Shown here piece after piece: positions 23,890-31,785 of a stretch of 56,035 nucleotides of DNA (positions within the stretch are counted from its first letter, which is position 1; every line of letters begins with the position of its first letter). The notes beneath the pieces are model-generated. The model was not told the origin of the DNA, ran no database searches, and saw nothing but the letters and a program-made list of their open reading frames with translations. The DNA is from JAHJDS01 sp964569795. GTDB lineage: Bacteria; Desulfobacterota; Desulfarculia; Desulfarculales; JAHJDS01. The translations under genes were made by a program, and so were the position numbers. Location: NCBI GenBank assembly GCA_964569795.1, contig CAZMVB010000027.1:1-56035 (forward strand), given 5' to 3'.

Positions 23890-25974
23890 ATGGCCACCCT
23901 GCTTCTGGAAATAGGCACCGAGGAGCTTCCGGCCGGATACATCGATCCGGCCCTGACCTGGCTGGGCGAGGCGGTGCGCCTCCGCCTGGACGAGCTGCGG
24001 CTGGGCGCGGGCGGGATCAAGACCTGGGGCACGCCGCGCCGCCTGGCGGTCCTGGCCGACGGCCTGCCCGGGCGACAGCCCGATGTCGATCTGACCGTGA
24101 CCGGCCCGCCGGCGGCCAAGGGCTTTGACGACCAGGGCCAGCCGACCAAGGCCGCCCTGGGATTCGCCCGGGCCCAGGGCCTCGATCCGGCCGCGTTGCA
24201 GGTCATCGAGACGCCCAAGGGCCGGTACGTGGGCGCGGTCAAGAAGGAGGCCGGCCGGCCCGCGGCCGAGGTTTTACTGGAAATCCTGCCCGAGCTGATC
24301 GGCCGGGTCCCCTTTCCCAAGACCATGCGCTGGCACGATTATCCGGTGAAGTTCGCCCGGCCGGTCCGGTGGCTGCTCTGCCTGCTGGATCAAACCATCG
24401 TCCCCGTGGCCTGGGGACCGCTGACCGCCAGCGACGTGACCTACGGCCACCGCTTCCACGCCCCGGCCCCCCTGGTGGTCTCCCATCCGGACGAGTATCA
24501 GGACGTGCTGTACCGGTCCGAGGTGATCGTCGATCCCGCCGAGCGGCGGGCCCTGGTCATAAAGGGCGTGGCCGCGGCGGCCGAGGCCGCCGGGGGGCGG
24601 GTCTGGCCCGATCCGGACCTGGTGGACGAGGTGACCAACCTGGTCGAGGCCCCCACGGCCGTGGTCGGCCGGTTCGACGAGCGTTTCCTGAAAATCCCGG
24701 ACGCGGTGGTCATCACCGCCATGCGCGAGCACCAGCGCTACTTCGCCGTGGTCGATTCCGACGACAAACTCCTCCCAGCCTTCGTGGCCGTGAACAATAC
24801 CCGGGTCCGCGACGAGCGGGTCGCCGCCGCGGGGCACGAGCGGGTCCTCCGGGCCCGGCTGGCCGACGCCGAGTTCTTTTTCAACGAAGACATGAAGGTC
24901 GGCCTGGAGACCTACGCCGCCCGGCTGGGCGAGGTGGTCTTCCATTCCCGACTGGGTACCTCGGCCCAGAAGGTCGGGCGGTTCATTGCCCTGGCCGAAT
25001 CCATGGCCCGCCGCCTGGACCTGGACGGGGACGCCCGAGGGAACCTCCGTCGGGCGGCGGCCCTATGCAAGGCCGATCTGGTCTCCCTGATGGTCGGGGA
25101 ATTCCCGTCCCTGCAGGGGGTGGTCGGCGGGGCCTACGCCGGACTGTCGGGGGAAGACGCCGAGGTCGCCCGGGCCATCGCCGAGCACTACCGGCCGATC
25201 CAGGCCGGCGACGAGCTGCCGGCGACCACGGCCGGGCTCCTGATCAGCCTGGCCGACAAGCTGGATTCCATCGCCGGCTTCTTTGCCGCCGGGCTCATCC
25301 CCTCGGGCAAGGCCGATCCCTTCGCCCTGCGGCGCCAGGCCATCGGCGTCCTGCGGATGCTCATCGAGAACCATCCCCCGGATTTGTCCCTCAAGGACCT
25401 GGTGGACGAGGCCGTGGCCGGAGTGGCCGGCCTGACCGGGGCCGACCCCGTACGGACCGGGGCCGGGGTCCTGGCCTTTTTCCGGGCCCGCCTGGAGCGG
25501 ATGCTGGTCGAGGCCGGCCTGGATCCCGGGGTGGTCGAGGCCGGGCTCGAGGCCGGATTCGACCGTCTCCCCCAGGTCCTGGCCCGGACCTACGCCCTCA
25601 ACCGCCTCCTCGAGGATCCGGCGGCCCGGCCCCTATTCATCGGCCTCAAGCGGGCCTTCAACATCCTCAAGGACCAGGTCGCCCCCCGGAAGATCGATCC
25701 CGCCCAGTTCCAGGTCAAGGAGGAACAGGCCCTGTTCGACGCCGTGAATAAGTTGAAAAAACGCATGAAAACCGTCGAACTGGCCGACGTCAACGACATC
25801 GTGGAATACGTCCTGTCCATGCAGGACCTCAAGGGCCCCATTGACGCCTATTTCGATGAGGTCATGGTCATGGTCGAGGACGATCGGCTCCGTAAAAACC
25901 GCCTGGCGACCATGAACGCCGTGGCCGAGCTGTTCAAGCCCCTGGCCGATTTCTCCAAGCTGACGATCAAGTGA
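23890..25974 (+). CDS. glyS: Glycyl-tRNA synthetase beta subunit
   Basis: A 694-aa partner of GlyQ, the usual length. It starts MATLLLEIGTEELPAGYI, the conserved GlyS N-terminus, and carries the HD-like and anticodon-binding C-terminal regions (for example LADKLDSIAGFFAAGLIPSGKADPFALRR). The ATG at 23890 is chosen for homology; the frame is open further upstream inside glyQ but lacks a start with a ribosome site. The beta subunit binds tRNA-Gly and is required for aminoacylation. Confidence 0.97.
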   Translation: MATLLLEIGTEELPAGYIDPALTWLGEAVRLRLDELRLGAGGIKTWGTPRRLAVLADGLPGRQPDVDLTVTGPPAAKGFDDQGQPTKAALGFARAQGLDPAALQVIETPKGRYVGAVKKEAGRPAAEVLLEILPELIGRVPFPKTMRWHDYPVKFARPVRWLLCLLDQTIVPVAWGPLTASDVTYGHRFHAPAPLVVSHPDEYQDVLYRSEVIVDPAERRALVIKGVAAAAEAAGGRVWPDPDLVDEVTNLVEAPTAVVGRFDERFLKIPDAVVITAMREHQRYFAVVDSDDKLLPAFVAVNNTRVRDERVAAAGHERVLRARLADAEFFFNEDMKVGLETYAARLGEVVFHSRLGTSAQKVGRFIALAESMARRLDLDGDARGNLRRAAALCKADLVSLMVGEFPSLQGVVGGAYAGLSGEDAEVARAIAEHYRPIQAGDELPATTAGLLISLADKLDSIAGFFAAGLIPSGKADPFALRRQAIGVLRMLIENHPPDLSLKDLVDEAVAGVAGLTGADPVRTGAGVLAFFRARLERMLVEAGLDPGVVEAGLEAGFDRLPQVLARTYALNRLLEDPAARPLFIGLKRAFNILKDQVAPRKIDPAQFQVKEEQALFDAVNKLKKRMKTVELADVNDIVEYVLSMQDLKGPIDAYFDEVMVMVEDDRLRKNRLATMNAVAELFKPLADFSKLTIK

Positions 25975-26166
25975 CGTCCTTGGCCGGGCCGGTCATAACC
26001 CCATATCTTGCGCGTTAGTGGACAATTACCACGATAAGTTGTATTTTTCCCTTTACGGCGGCCCTGACCTTTGATATGGTGTCTCCACGTTCATACTTAC
26101 AATAGAGGTTGAGTCTGGCCCGCGACCGGCGCGGTCGCAGGGATAATCAAGGACCATGGGGACCGA

Positions 26167-29100
26167 GTGTTCATGAAAGTCAAGCGCCTGGAAATGCACG
26201 GTTTCAAGTCCTTCATGGACAAAACGATCGTCGAGTTTCCCGGGGTCGTTTCGGTCATTGTCGGCCCCAACGGCTGCGGCAAGTCGAACATCGTGGACGC
26301 CTTCCGGTGGGTGCTGGGCGAGCAGAGCGCCAAGCAGCTCCGGGGCGACGCGATGACCGACGTCATCTTCAACGGCACGCCGGACCGCAGGGCCATGGGC
26401 ATGGCCGAGGTCAACCTGGTGCTGTCCAGCGATAACGGCCCGTTCGCCGGCCAGTGGTCCTCCTGCGCCGAGGTCCAGGTCACCCGGCGGCTGTATCGCA
26501 ACGGCGACTCGGACTACCTGATCAACAGGCAGCCCTGCCGTCTCAAGGACATCCACCAGTTGTTCATGGATACCGGGCTGACCTCCAAGGCCTACGCCAT
26601 CATCGAGCAGGGGCGGATCGGGACCTTTGTCGAGGCCAAGCCCGAGGAGAGACGGGTCTGGATCGAGGAGGCGGCCGGGATCACCGGGTACAAGACCCGC
26701 AAGCAGACCGCCCTGCGGCGGATGGAGCAGGCCCAGCTCAACCTGGAGCGGCTGAGCGACATCCTGGCCGAGGTCGAGTCCCAGATGGTCTCCCTGGAGC
26801 GCCAGGCCAAGCAGGCCGTTCGGTACAAGAAGTACAAGGACCAGGCCCGGGACCTGGAAATGTCCCTCCTGGCCGGGGACTACGCCCGGCTGGGCGACGA
26901 CCTGGGCGACCTGTCCCGGCGGACCGATGAACTGGCCGCCCTGGAATCGGAGCGGCGCTCGGCCCTGTCAGGCCTGGAGGCCGCCCAGGAGGAGCAGCGC
27001 CTGGCCCTGCACGAGGGCGAACGCCGGATCGCCGCGGCCCGGGAGACCGTCTTCCAGGACAAGGAGAGCATCAATCGGCTGGAAAACGACATCGTGCTCC
27101 TGGGCCAGCGGATCGAGGGCCTGAAAAAGGACGAGGCCCGCGTCCGGACCGAGATGGACGAGGCCCGGCGCAAGCTGACCTCCCTGGCCGACGAGGAACG
27201 GGGGCTCAAGGGGCAACTGACCCGGGTGGAAAACGACCTGGGCCGGATCGAGGTCCAGGGCCGGGACCGGGAGGAGTCCCTGCGGGAGGGCGCGGCCGAA
27301 CTGCGCGACCTGGAGGTCAAGCTCGAGGCCGACGGCGCGGCCCACGTCGAGATGATCAGCGACGCCGCCCGGGCCCACAACCGCCTGGAGCACCTCAAGG
27401 AACGCCGGACCGAGGCCGCCGAGCGCCTGGCCCGCCTTACGACCGAGACGGCCGAACTGGTTCGATCCCTGGACGAGGCCCGGCAGGCCTTCGCCGACCA
27501 GACGGCCAGGCGTGACGGCCTGCAGGCCGCCGCCACCGAACTGGGTCAGCAGTTGAAGCAGGCCAAGGAGGGGCAGGAGGCCGCGGACAGGCGCTGGCGC
27601 GGCGCGGACGAGGAGCATCGCCGGGCCGGGGCCGATCTGGACCGGGTCACCTCCCAGCTCGAGGCCCTGACCGGCCTGATCGAGGCCGGCCAGGGCGCGG
27701 CCCGGGGGGTGCGGCACCTGCTGGGCCAGGTCCGACCCGAGATGCCCGGTCTGGGCGGGGTGGTGGCCGAGCTGTTCGAGGTCCCGGCCGAGCTGGAAGC
27801 GGCCCTGGCCGCGGTGCTGGGCGAGCGGCTCCAGTACGTCCTGGTGGACGGCCCGGCCACGGCCCGGGGAGCCATCGACCGGCTCAAAAAGGATGACGCC
27901 GGACGGAGCGGGTTCGTGATCGACGCCCCGGCCGAAACGGCCGGGCCCGCCCTGAACGACCCCCGGGCCAGGGCCCTGCTGCCCCTGGCCGGTCTGAAGC
28001 CGGGGCGCGAGGACGTCGGCCGCCGGCTGCTGGAAGACGTCTATCTGGCCGACGACCTGGACACGGCTCTTGACTTGTGGATCTCGAATCCCCAGGCGGC
28101 GACCCTGGTCACCCCCGAGGGCGACGTCCTGTTCAAGGACGGTCACCTGGCCGGCGGGGCCCGGGACAAGACCGCCGGACAGCTCCTGGCCCGCCAGCGG
28201 CAATTGAGCGATCTGAAAAAATCGGTCGAGGCCAAACAGCAGGACCTGAACCGGACGGCCGCCGCCCTAGAGGCCGCGGCCAAAGACCGCACCGAGCGCC
28301 AGGAGGCCATCGAGGCCCTTGTCCGCCGCAGGGACGCCCTGGAGGAGGAACTCCAGGAGGCCGAGCGGGAGTGCTTCCAGGGCGGCCAGTCCCTGAAACT
28401 GCTCCAGGCCAAGGCCGAGGAGAATGGGCGGGCCGGGGTCGAGCTGACCGCCCGGATCGAGGGGGTGACCGGGGAACTGACCGGTCTGGAAGGGCAGAGC
28501 CGGGAGTATGCCGCCAAGGCCCAGGACCTGGCCGCCCGGATCGAGCGCCTCCGCGAGGAACTGGGGGCCAAGCGGGCGGAGGTCGAGACCCGGCGCCAGG
28601 CCGTGGCCGACCATCAGGTCGAATACAGCGCCCTGAAACACCGGCAGGAAAACCTGACCGGCCACCTGGAGCGGGTCCGGGCCGAGCAGCGGGAGCTGAC
28701 CGCCCGCATCGAGGTCGCCGACCAGGAACTGACCCGGGCCCGGGAGCGCCAGGTCGAGCTGACCGACCGCCGCCGACAGCAACAGAATCAGGTGGCCGGC
28801 CTGTACCAGGAACTCGAGGACAAACAGGCGCTCCTTCGGGGGGCCGAGGATCGCCAGCGCCAGGCCGAGGAGGAACTGCTCGAGGTCGAGACCCAGATCA
28901 AGGACCAGCAACGGGCCGCGTCCGACCTGCGCGAGCGGCTGACCGAACTGAGGCTCAAAACCAGCAGTCTCGAGGCCGAGCAAAAGGCGGTGGCCGACAA
29001 GGCGGCCGAAAAGTACCACCAGGACCTGGCCCGGGTGGCCGGCGATTACCTGGAGCCGGACCTGGACCTGGACCAGACGCGGGTCAAACTGGACAAGCTG

Positions 29101-29742
29101 GTCAATCGCATCGAGCGCATGGCCGACAAGATCAACCTGAGCGCCATCGAGGAGCACCAGGTCCTCGAGGAGCGGCACCAGTTCCTGACCAAGAACCGCG
29201 ACGATCTGATCAAGGCCGTCGAGGACCTCAACCAGACCATCCGCCGGATCAACCGGACCAGCCGGGTGCGTTTCCTGGAGACCCTGGAGGCCGTCAATCA
29301 CAAGCTCCAGGAGGTCGTCCCCCTGCTGTTCGAGGGCGGTCAGGCCGAGTTGTTTTTGACCGACCCCCAAAATCCGCTGGACTCGGGCCTGGACGTCCAT
29401 TTCCAGCCGCCGGGCAAGAAGCTCAAGACCATGTCCCTGATGAGCGGCGGGGAAAAGGCCCTGACCGCGGTGGCGGTCACCTTCTCGCTGTTTTTGATCC
29501 GGCCGGCCCCGTTCTGCCTCCTGGACGAGGTGGACGCCCCCCTGGACGAGGCCAACCTGGAGCGGTTCAATCACCTGGTGCAGGTGCTCGGGGAAAACGC
29601 CCAGGTGATCCTGGCCAGCCACAAGCGGCGGACCATGGAGGCGGCCGACGCCCTGTACGGGGTGACCATGGACGAACCGGGCGTGACCCGGGTCCTGTCC
29701 CTCAAACTGAGCGACCGCAGCGCCGAGCCCATCGCCGCCTAG
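26167..29742 (+). CDS. smc: Chromosome segregation protein SMC
   Basis: A 1191-aa condensin subunit of the nucleoid, the full length for bacterial SMC. The head Walker A is GPNGCGKSN near residue 36. Long coiled coils flank a hinge at about 510-670 (VLGERLQYVLVDGPATARGAI and FVIDAPAE), and the C-terminal head has the signature LMSGGEKALTAVAV and Walker B FCLLDEVDAPLDEAN. The start could be GTG 26167 or ATG 26173, two codons later; the latter begins MKVKRLEMHGFKSF. The leader contains the stem GCGACC/GGTCGC near 26121-26137. No scpA/scpB is adjacent. Confidence 0.97.
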   Translation: MFMKVKRLEMHGFKSFMDKTIVEFPGVVSVIVGPNGCGKSNIVDAFRWVLGEQSAKQLRGDAMTDVIFNGTPDRRAMGMAEVNLVLSSDNGPFAGQWSSCAEVQVTRRLYRNGDSDYLINRQPCRLKDIHQLFMDTGLTSKAYAIIEQGRIGTFVEAKPEERRVWIEEAAGITGYKTRKQTALRRMEQAQLNLERLSDILAEVESQMVSLERQAKQAVRYKKYKDQARDLEMSLLAGDYARLGDDLGDLSRRTDELAALESERRSALSGLEAAQEEQRLALHEGERRIAAARETVFQDKESINRLENDIVLLGQRIEGLKKDEARVRTEMDEARRKLTSLADEERGLKGQLTRVENDLGRIEVQGRDREESLREGAAELRDLEVKLEADGAAHVEMISDAARAHNRLEHLKERRTEAAERLARLTTETAELVRSLDEARQAFADQTARRDGLQAAATELGQQLKQAKEGQEAADRRWRGADEEHRRAGADLDRVTSQLEALTGLIEAGQGAARGVRHLLGQVRPEMPGLGGVVAELFEVPAELEAALAAVLGERLQYVLVDGPATARGAIDRLKKDDAGRSGFVIDAPAETAGPALNDPRARALLPLAGLKPGREDVGRRLLEDVYLADDLDTALDLWISNPQAATLVTPEGDVLFKDGHLAGGARDKTAGQLLARQRQLSDLKKSVEAKQQDLNRTAAALEAAAKDRTERQEAIEALVRRRDALEEELQEAERECFQGGQSLKLLQAKAEENGRAGVELTARIEGVTGELTGLEGQSREYAAKAQDLAARIERLREELGAKRAEVETRRQAVADHQVEYSALKHRQENLTGHLERVRAEQRELTARIEVADQELTRARERQVELTDRRRQQQNQVAGLYQELEDKQALLRGAEDRQRQAEEELLEVETQIKDQQRAASDLRERLTELRLKTSSLEAEQKAVADKAAEKYHQDLARVAGDYLEPDLDLDQTRVKLDKLVNRIERMADKINLSAIEEHQVLEERHQFLTKNRDDLIKAVEDLNQTIRRINRTSRVRFLETLEAVNHKLQEVVPLLFEGGQAELFLTDPQNPLDSGLDVHFQPPGKKLKTMSLMSGGEKALTAVAVTFSLFLIRPAPFCLLDEVDAPLDEANLERFNHLVQVLGENAQVILASHKRRTMEAADALYGVTMDEPGVTRVLSLKLSDRSAEPIAA

Positions 29743-29780
29743 CCCCCGAAGCCTCCCAAATCGCGACCGGGCCGTCAGCC

Positions 29781-29813
29781 CAAAAAAAAGGCCCCCGCCG
29801 GCGGGGGGGCCTT
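29781..29813 (-). terminator. Rho-independent terminator between smc and the KPAA-repeat protein gene
   Basis: A very strong GC hairpin, AAGGCCCCCGCC (29788-29799) with GGCGGGGGGGCCTT (29800-29813), is followed on the minus strand by a run of eight T. It serves the minus-strand gene ending at 29838. For smc on the plus strand only a weak CTT tail follows. Confidence 0.78.
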
Positions 29814-29837
29814 GACCGGTCTATGACCGGTTGAGTT

Positions 29838-30470
29838 CTACTGAGCGCTGATATCGGCCACCAGCCACTTGTTCTTGACCTTGGCCAGCTTGACCTTGAG
29901 GGTGGACATCCGCTTGACCAGACGCGGGATCAGGCTGTCCATGAATTTCTTCATCTGGTCGTGCTTCTTCTTGTCCTTGATGCCCTTGAGCTTCATGTCG
30001 GCCTGCTTCTTGAAATAGGCCGTCAGCCTGGCCGAGTCCAGGGAGACCATGGCCATCTTCTTCTTGGGATCGACCTTGGCATCCTTGTAACAGCTGCCGA
30101 AGAACTTGAGCTTGGCCACGGCGTCCTTCTTGCCGGCGCTCTTCTTGACGTTCTTCAGGGCCGCGTCGGTGCTCAGCGCCTCGAGTTTCTTGATGTCGCC
30201 AGCCGCGGCGGCCTTGAACCAATCCGCGACCACGGCCTTGAGGCCGCCACTAGCCATGGGGGCGGGCTTCGCCGCTGCGGCCGGTTTAGGCGCCGGCTTG
30301 GCCGCCGGTTTGGCCGCCGGTTTGGCTGCGGGCTTGGCCGCCGGTTTGGCCGCCGGTTTGGCCGCCGGTTTGGCAGTTTCCGCCATCGCCGCGCCCGCCA
30401 CCATGGCAATCGCAAAAACGGCCACGACCGCCACCACCAGGCACCGCCAGGAACGATGCTTCTTCATCAT
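29838..30470 (-). CDS. Secreted Lys/Ala/Pro-repeat protein with NTF2-like C-terminal domain
   Basis: A 210-aa protein. The signal peptide has MMKKHRSW, a long hydrophobic core and an AMA site near residue 30. Residues about 33-72 consist of seven or more AKPA tandem units, a flexible basic spacer. The C-terminal domain (about 75-210) begins LKAVVADWFKAAAAGDIKKLEALST and ends VKLAKVKNKWLVADI. It resembles the secreted protein encoded at 21836-22360 and looks NTF2-like. AAGGAG lies 5 bases before the ATG. A promoter and terminator bracket it as a single-gene unit. The basic repeat may bind the cell wall or outer surface, which is an inference. Confidence 0.78.
   Translation of the reverse strand: MMKKHRSWRCLVVAVVAVFAIAMVAGAAMAETAKPAAKPAAKPAAKPAAKPAAKPAAKPAPKPAAAAKPAPMASGGLKAVVADWFKAAAAGDIKKLEALSTDAALKNVKKSAGKKDAVAKLKFFGSCYKDAKVDPKKKMAMVSLDSARLTAYFKKQADMKLKGIKDKKKHDQMKKFMDSLIPRLVKRMSTLKVKLAKVKNKWLVADISAQ
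30289..30372 (-). repeat. Tandem 12-base repeat encoding AKPA units
   Basis: Seven units of 12 bases. On the plus strand five are exact copies of GCCGCCGGTTTG (30301, 30313, 30337, 30349, 30361) and two are variants (30289, 30325). They lie in frame within the secreted protein gene, so a change of copy number would alter spacer length without a frameshift. Confidence 0.9.
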
Positions 30471-30798
30471 CAGGCTCCTTTGTTGGTGTTATCTGCTCAC
30501 CCACCAGATACTGACTTGGATTAGACCGGCACTATAACAAACAGACATTTGACCGGTCAAGAGGGAAGGCTACTCCGCCCCGGACCGACCTGCGCCGGAA
30601 GGTGCAATCTGACTCCCTCCCCCCGATATGTCGAGGCCAAGCCCTTCGAGTGGGCTTCGCCGGCGTCTGGAATAGTGCTTTTTGATTATCACATTAGGGC
30701 CCGGGGGTCAAGCAAAGGGTGATTAAAATCCATTTCCATTCCAACTCATCTCTGTTACAGTGTGCCGGACGGAAGACCGACCAACACGCGGAGATTAA
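30471..30798. other. 328-base divergent intergenic region
   Basis: The left part holds the promoter of the minus-strand KPAA-repeat protein gene. In the middle is a small stem AAGCCC/GGGCTT (30639-30644, 30652-30657) without a T-run. The right part (30680-30790) is AT-rich upstream of the small membrane protein gene, where I see no convincing -35/-10 pair. No additional gene is visible. Confidence 0.4.
30531..30559 (-). promoter_or_regulatory. Promoter of the KPAA-repeat protein gene, with palindrome over the -35
   Basis: On the minus strand there is TTGACC (30554-30559), a 17-base spacer and TATAGT (30531-30536). The -35 is half of a perfect 12-base palindrome TTGACCGGTCAA (30548-30559), a possible operator. 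Transcription should start near 30524, about 50 bases before the ATG. Confidence 0.55.
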
Positions 30799-30975
30799 AT
30801 GAACTGGCTCTCGATCCTCATCCTTCGGGCCTGCCTGTCCGCGGCCGCCGGCTGGTTCTTGTGGTGGCTGTTTTTCGGGAAACAAACCAAGTGGTTGATC
30901 GTCCCCCTCGGGGGGCTGGTCCTGGCCTCGGCCTATGTCTCGGAACTGGTCCGCCGGCGCCGGCAGGGGCCCTGA
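30799..30975 (+). CDS. Small membrane protein (58 aa)
   Basis: A 58-aa protein with two hydrophobic segments: about residues 3-26 (LSILILRACLSAAAGWFLWW) and 33-49 (LIVPLGGLVLASAYV). The C-terminus is very basic, ending VRRRRQGP, so it probably stays in the cytosol by the positive-inside rule. GGAG lies 6 bases before the ATG. It ends 1 base before the GTG start of the lipoprotein gene, implying co-translation. Function unknown. Confidence 0.62.
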   Translation: MNWLSILILRACLSAAAGWFLWWLFFGKQTKWLIVPLGGLVLASAYVSELVRRRRQGP

Positions 30976-30976
30976 C

Positions 30977-31612
30977 GTGCCGGTGAACCGGATGGCGGCC
31001 CGCCTGGCCGGGCTGATCGCGGCCGGGGGGTTGGCCGCGGCGTCCCTGGCGGGCTGCGGCGCCGGCCGGTTCGTGCCGGTCTCTCCGCCGGGCAAGGTCG
31101 TCGGCCAGGGCATCGTCTGGCGGGTGGGGAACCTGCAGTCCACCTTCACCACCCGGGAGAAGTGGCTCCGGCTGACCCTGAAGAATCTGGGCGGCGACCC
31201 CCTGCGGCTGTTGTGGGACGGCGCCCTGTACGTCGATCAACTGGGCCGGACCTGGCCGTTTCGGGCCTATGTGGTCAAGGGCGGCCAGGGCCGGCTGGCC
31301 TTCCTGCGGCCCCGGGCCCTGTTCGGCGATTCCGACCGCGAGGACAAGGGGCCCTACTTCAAGGAGGCCCCGGAGATCATCCCCCCGGGCCGCAGTCTCG
31401 ATGTTTACCTGATACCGGCCAAGAACATCTGGCCCGAGGTCGGCCTGGTCCTCAAGGACCGCCAGGAGCGGGGTCTGCCCATTCCCCGGCTGAACCTGCC
31501 GGGTCAGACCATCCGGCCGATGAACTACGGCCCGACGTTTTCCGTGATCCTGATCGTCGAGGGACCCCGGCGGACCACCCGCCGGCGCTTCACCTTCCGC
31601 TACCGGCGCTGA
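30977..31612 (+). CDS. Lipoprotein of unknown function
   Basis: A 211-aa protein with a lipoprotein signal: Arg residues, the hydrophobic stretch LAGLIAAGGLAAASLAG and lipobox LAGC, with the lipidated Cys at residue 27 from the GTG start (22 from ATG 30992). GTG 30977 is chosen because AGGGG lies 7 bases upstream and it abuts the preceding stop. The mature part is beta-rich (WLRLTLKNLGGDPLRLLWDGALYVDQLGRTW, split by notation) and resembles an immunoglobulin-like accessory domain. Its stop lies inside a perfect palindrome that starts the hairpin cluster. Likely periplasmic, membrane-anchored; role unknown. Confidence 0.72.
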   Translation: MPVNRMAARLAGLIAAGGLAAASLAGCGAGRFVPVSPPGKVVGQGIVWRVGNLQSTFTTREKWLRLTLKNLGGDPLRLLWDGALYVDQLGRTWPFRAYVVKGGQGRLAFLRPRALFGDSDREDKGPYFKEAPEIIPPGRSLDVYLIPAKNIWPEVGLVLKDRQERGLPIPRLNLPGQTIRPMNYGPTFSVILIVEGPRRTTRRRFTFRYRR

Positions 31613-31785
31613 TCCGGATCAGTTCCCCAACAGCGTATCGGAAAAGGCCGTCCTGGCTTTTTCCGACCGGTACTTTGGTTTTGCCAAGTACCGCAAATCG
31701 CGTGGCGATACAATCGCCGGCGCGATTTGGCGGGACATCCATGTCCCGCCTGGGGGCCTGTTACGAAAAACTCCGTCAGGCTCCC
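31609..31785. repeat. Cluster of six adjacent palindromes (REP-like or structured RNA)
   Basis: Six near-contiguous inverted repeats occupy a convergent intergenic gap. Z: CTGATCCGGATCAG (31609-31622). A: 31639-31649/31655-31665, 11 bp with one G-U. B: 31668-31678/31684-31693, 10 bp with one bulge. C: 31694-31709/31713-31729, 9+6 bp with a 3-base loop. D: 31729-31738/31741-31750, 10 bp. E: 31752-31760/31777-31785, 9 bp with one G-U. Z includes the lipoprotein stop codon and E includes the aconitase stop codon. There is no T-run typical of a terminator. Confidence 0.7.

Noticed and set aside
30289..30372. Possible CRISPR-like array
   Set aside because: The units are 12 bases, contiguous without spacers and in frame within a secreted protein gene.
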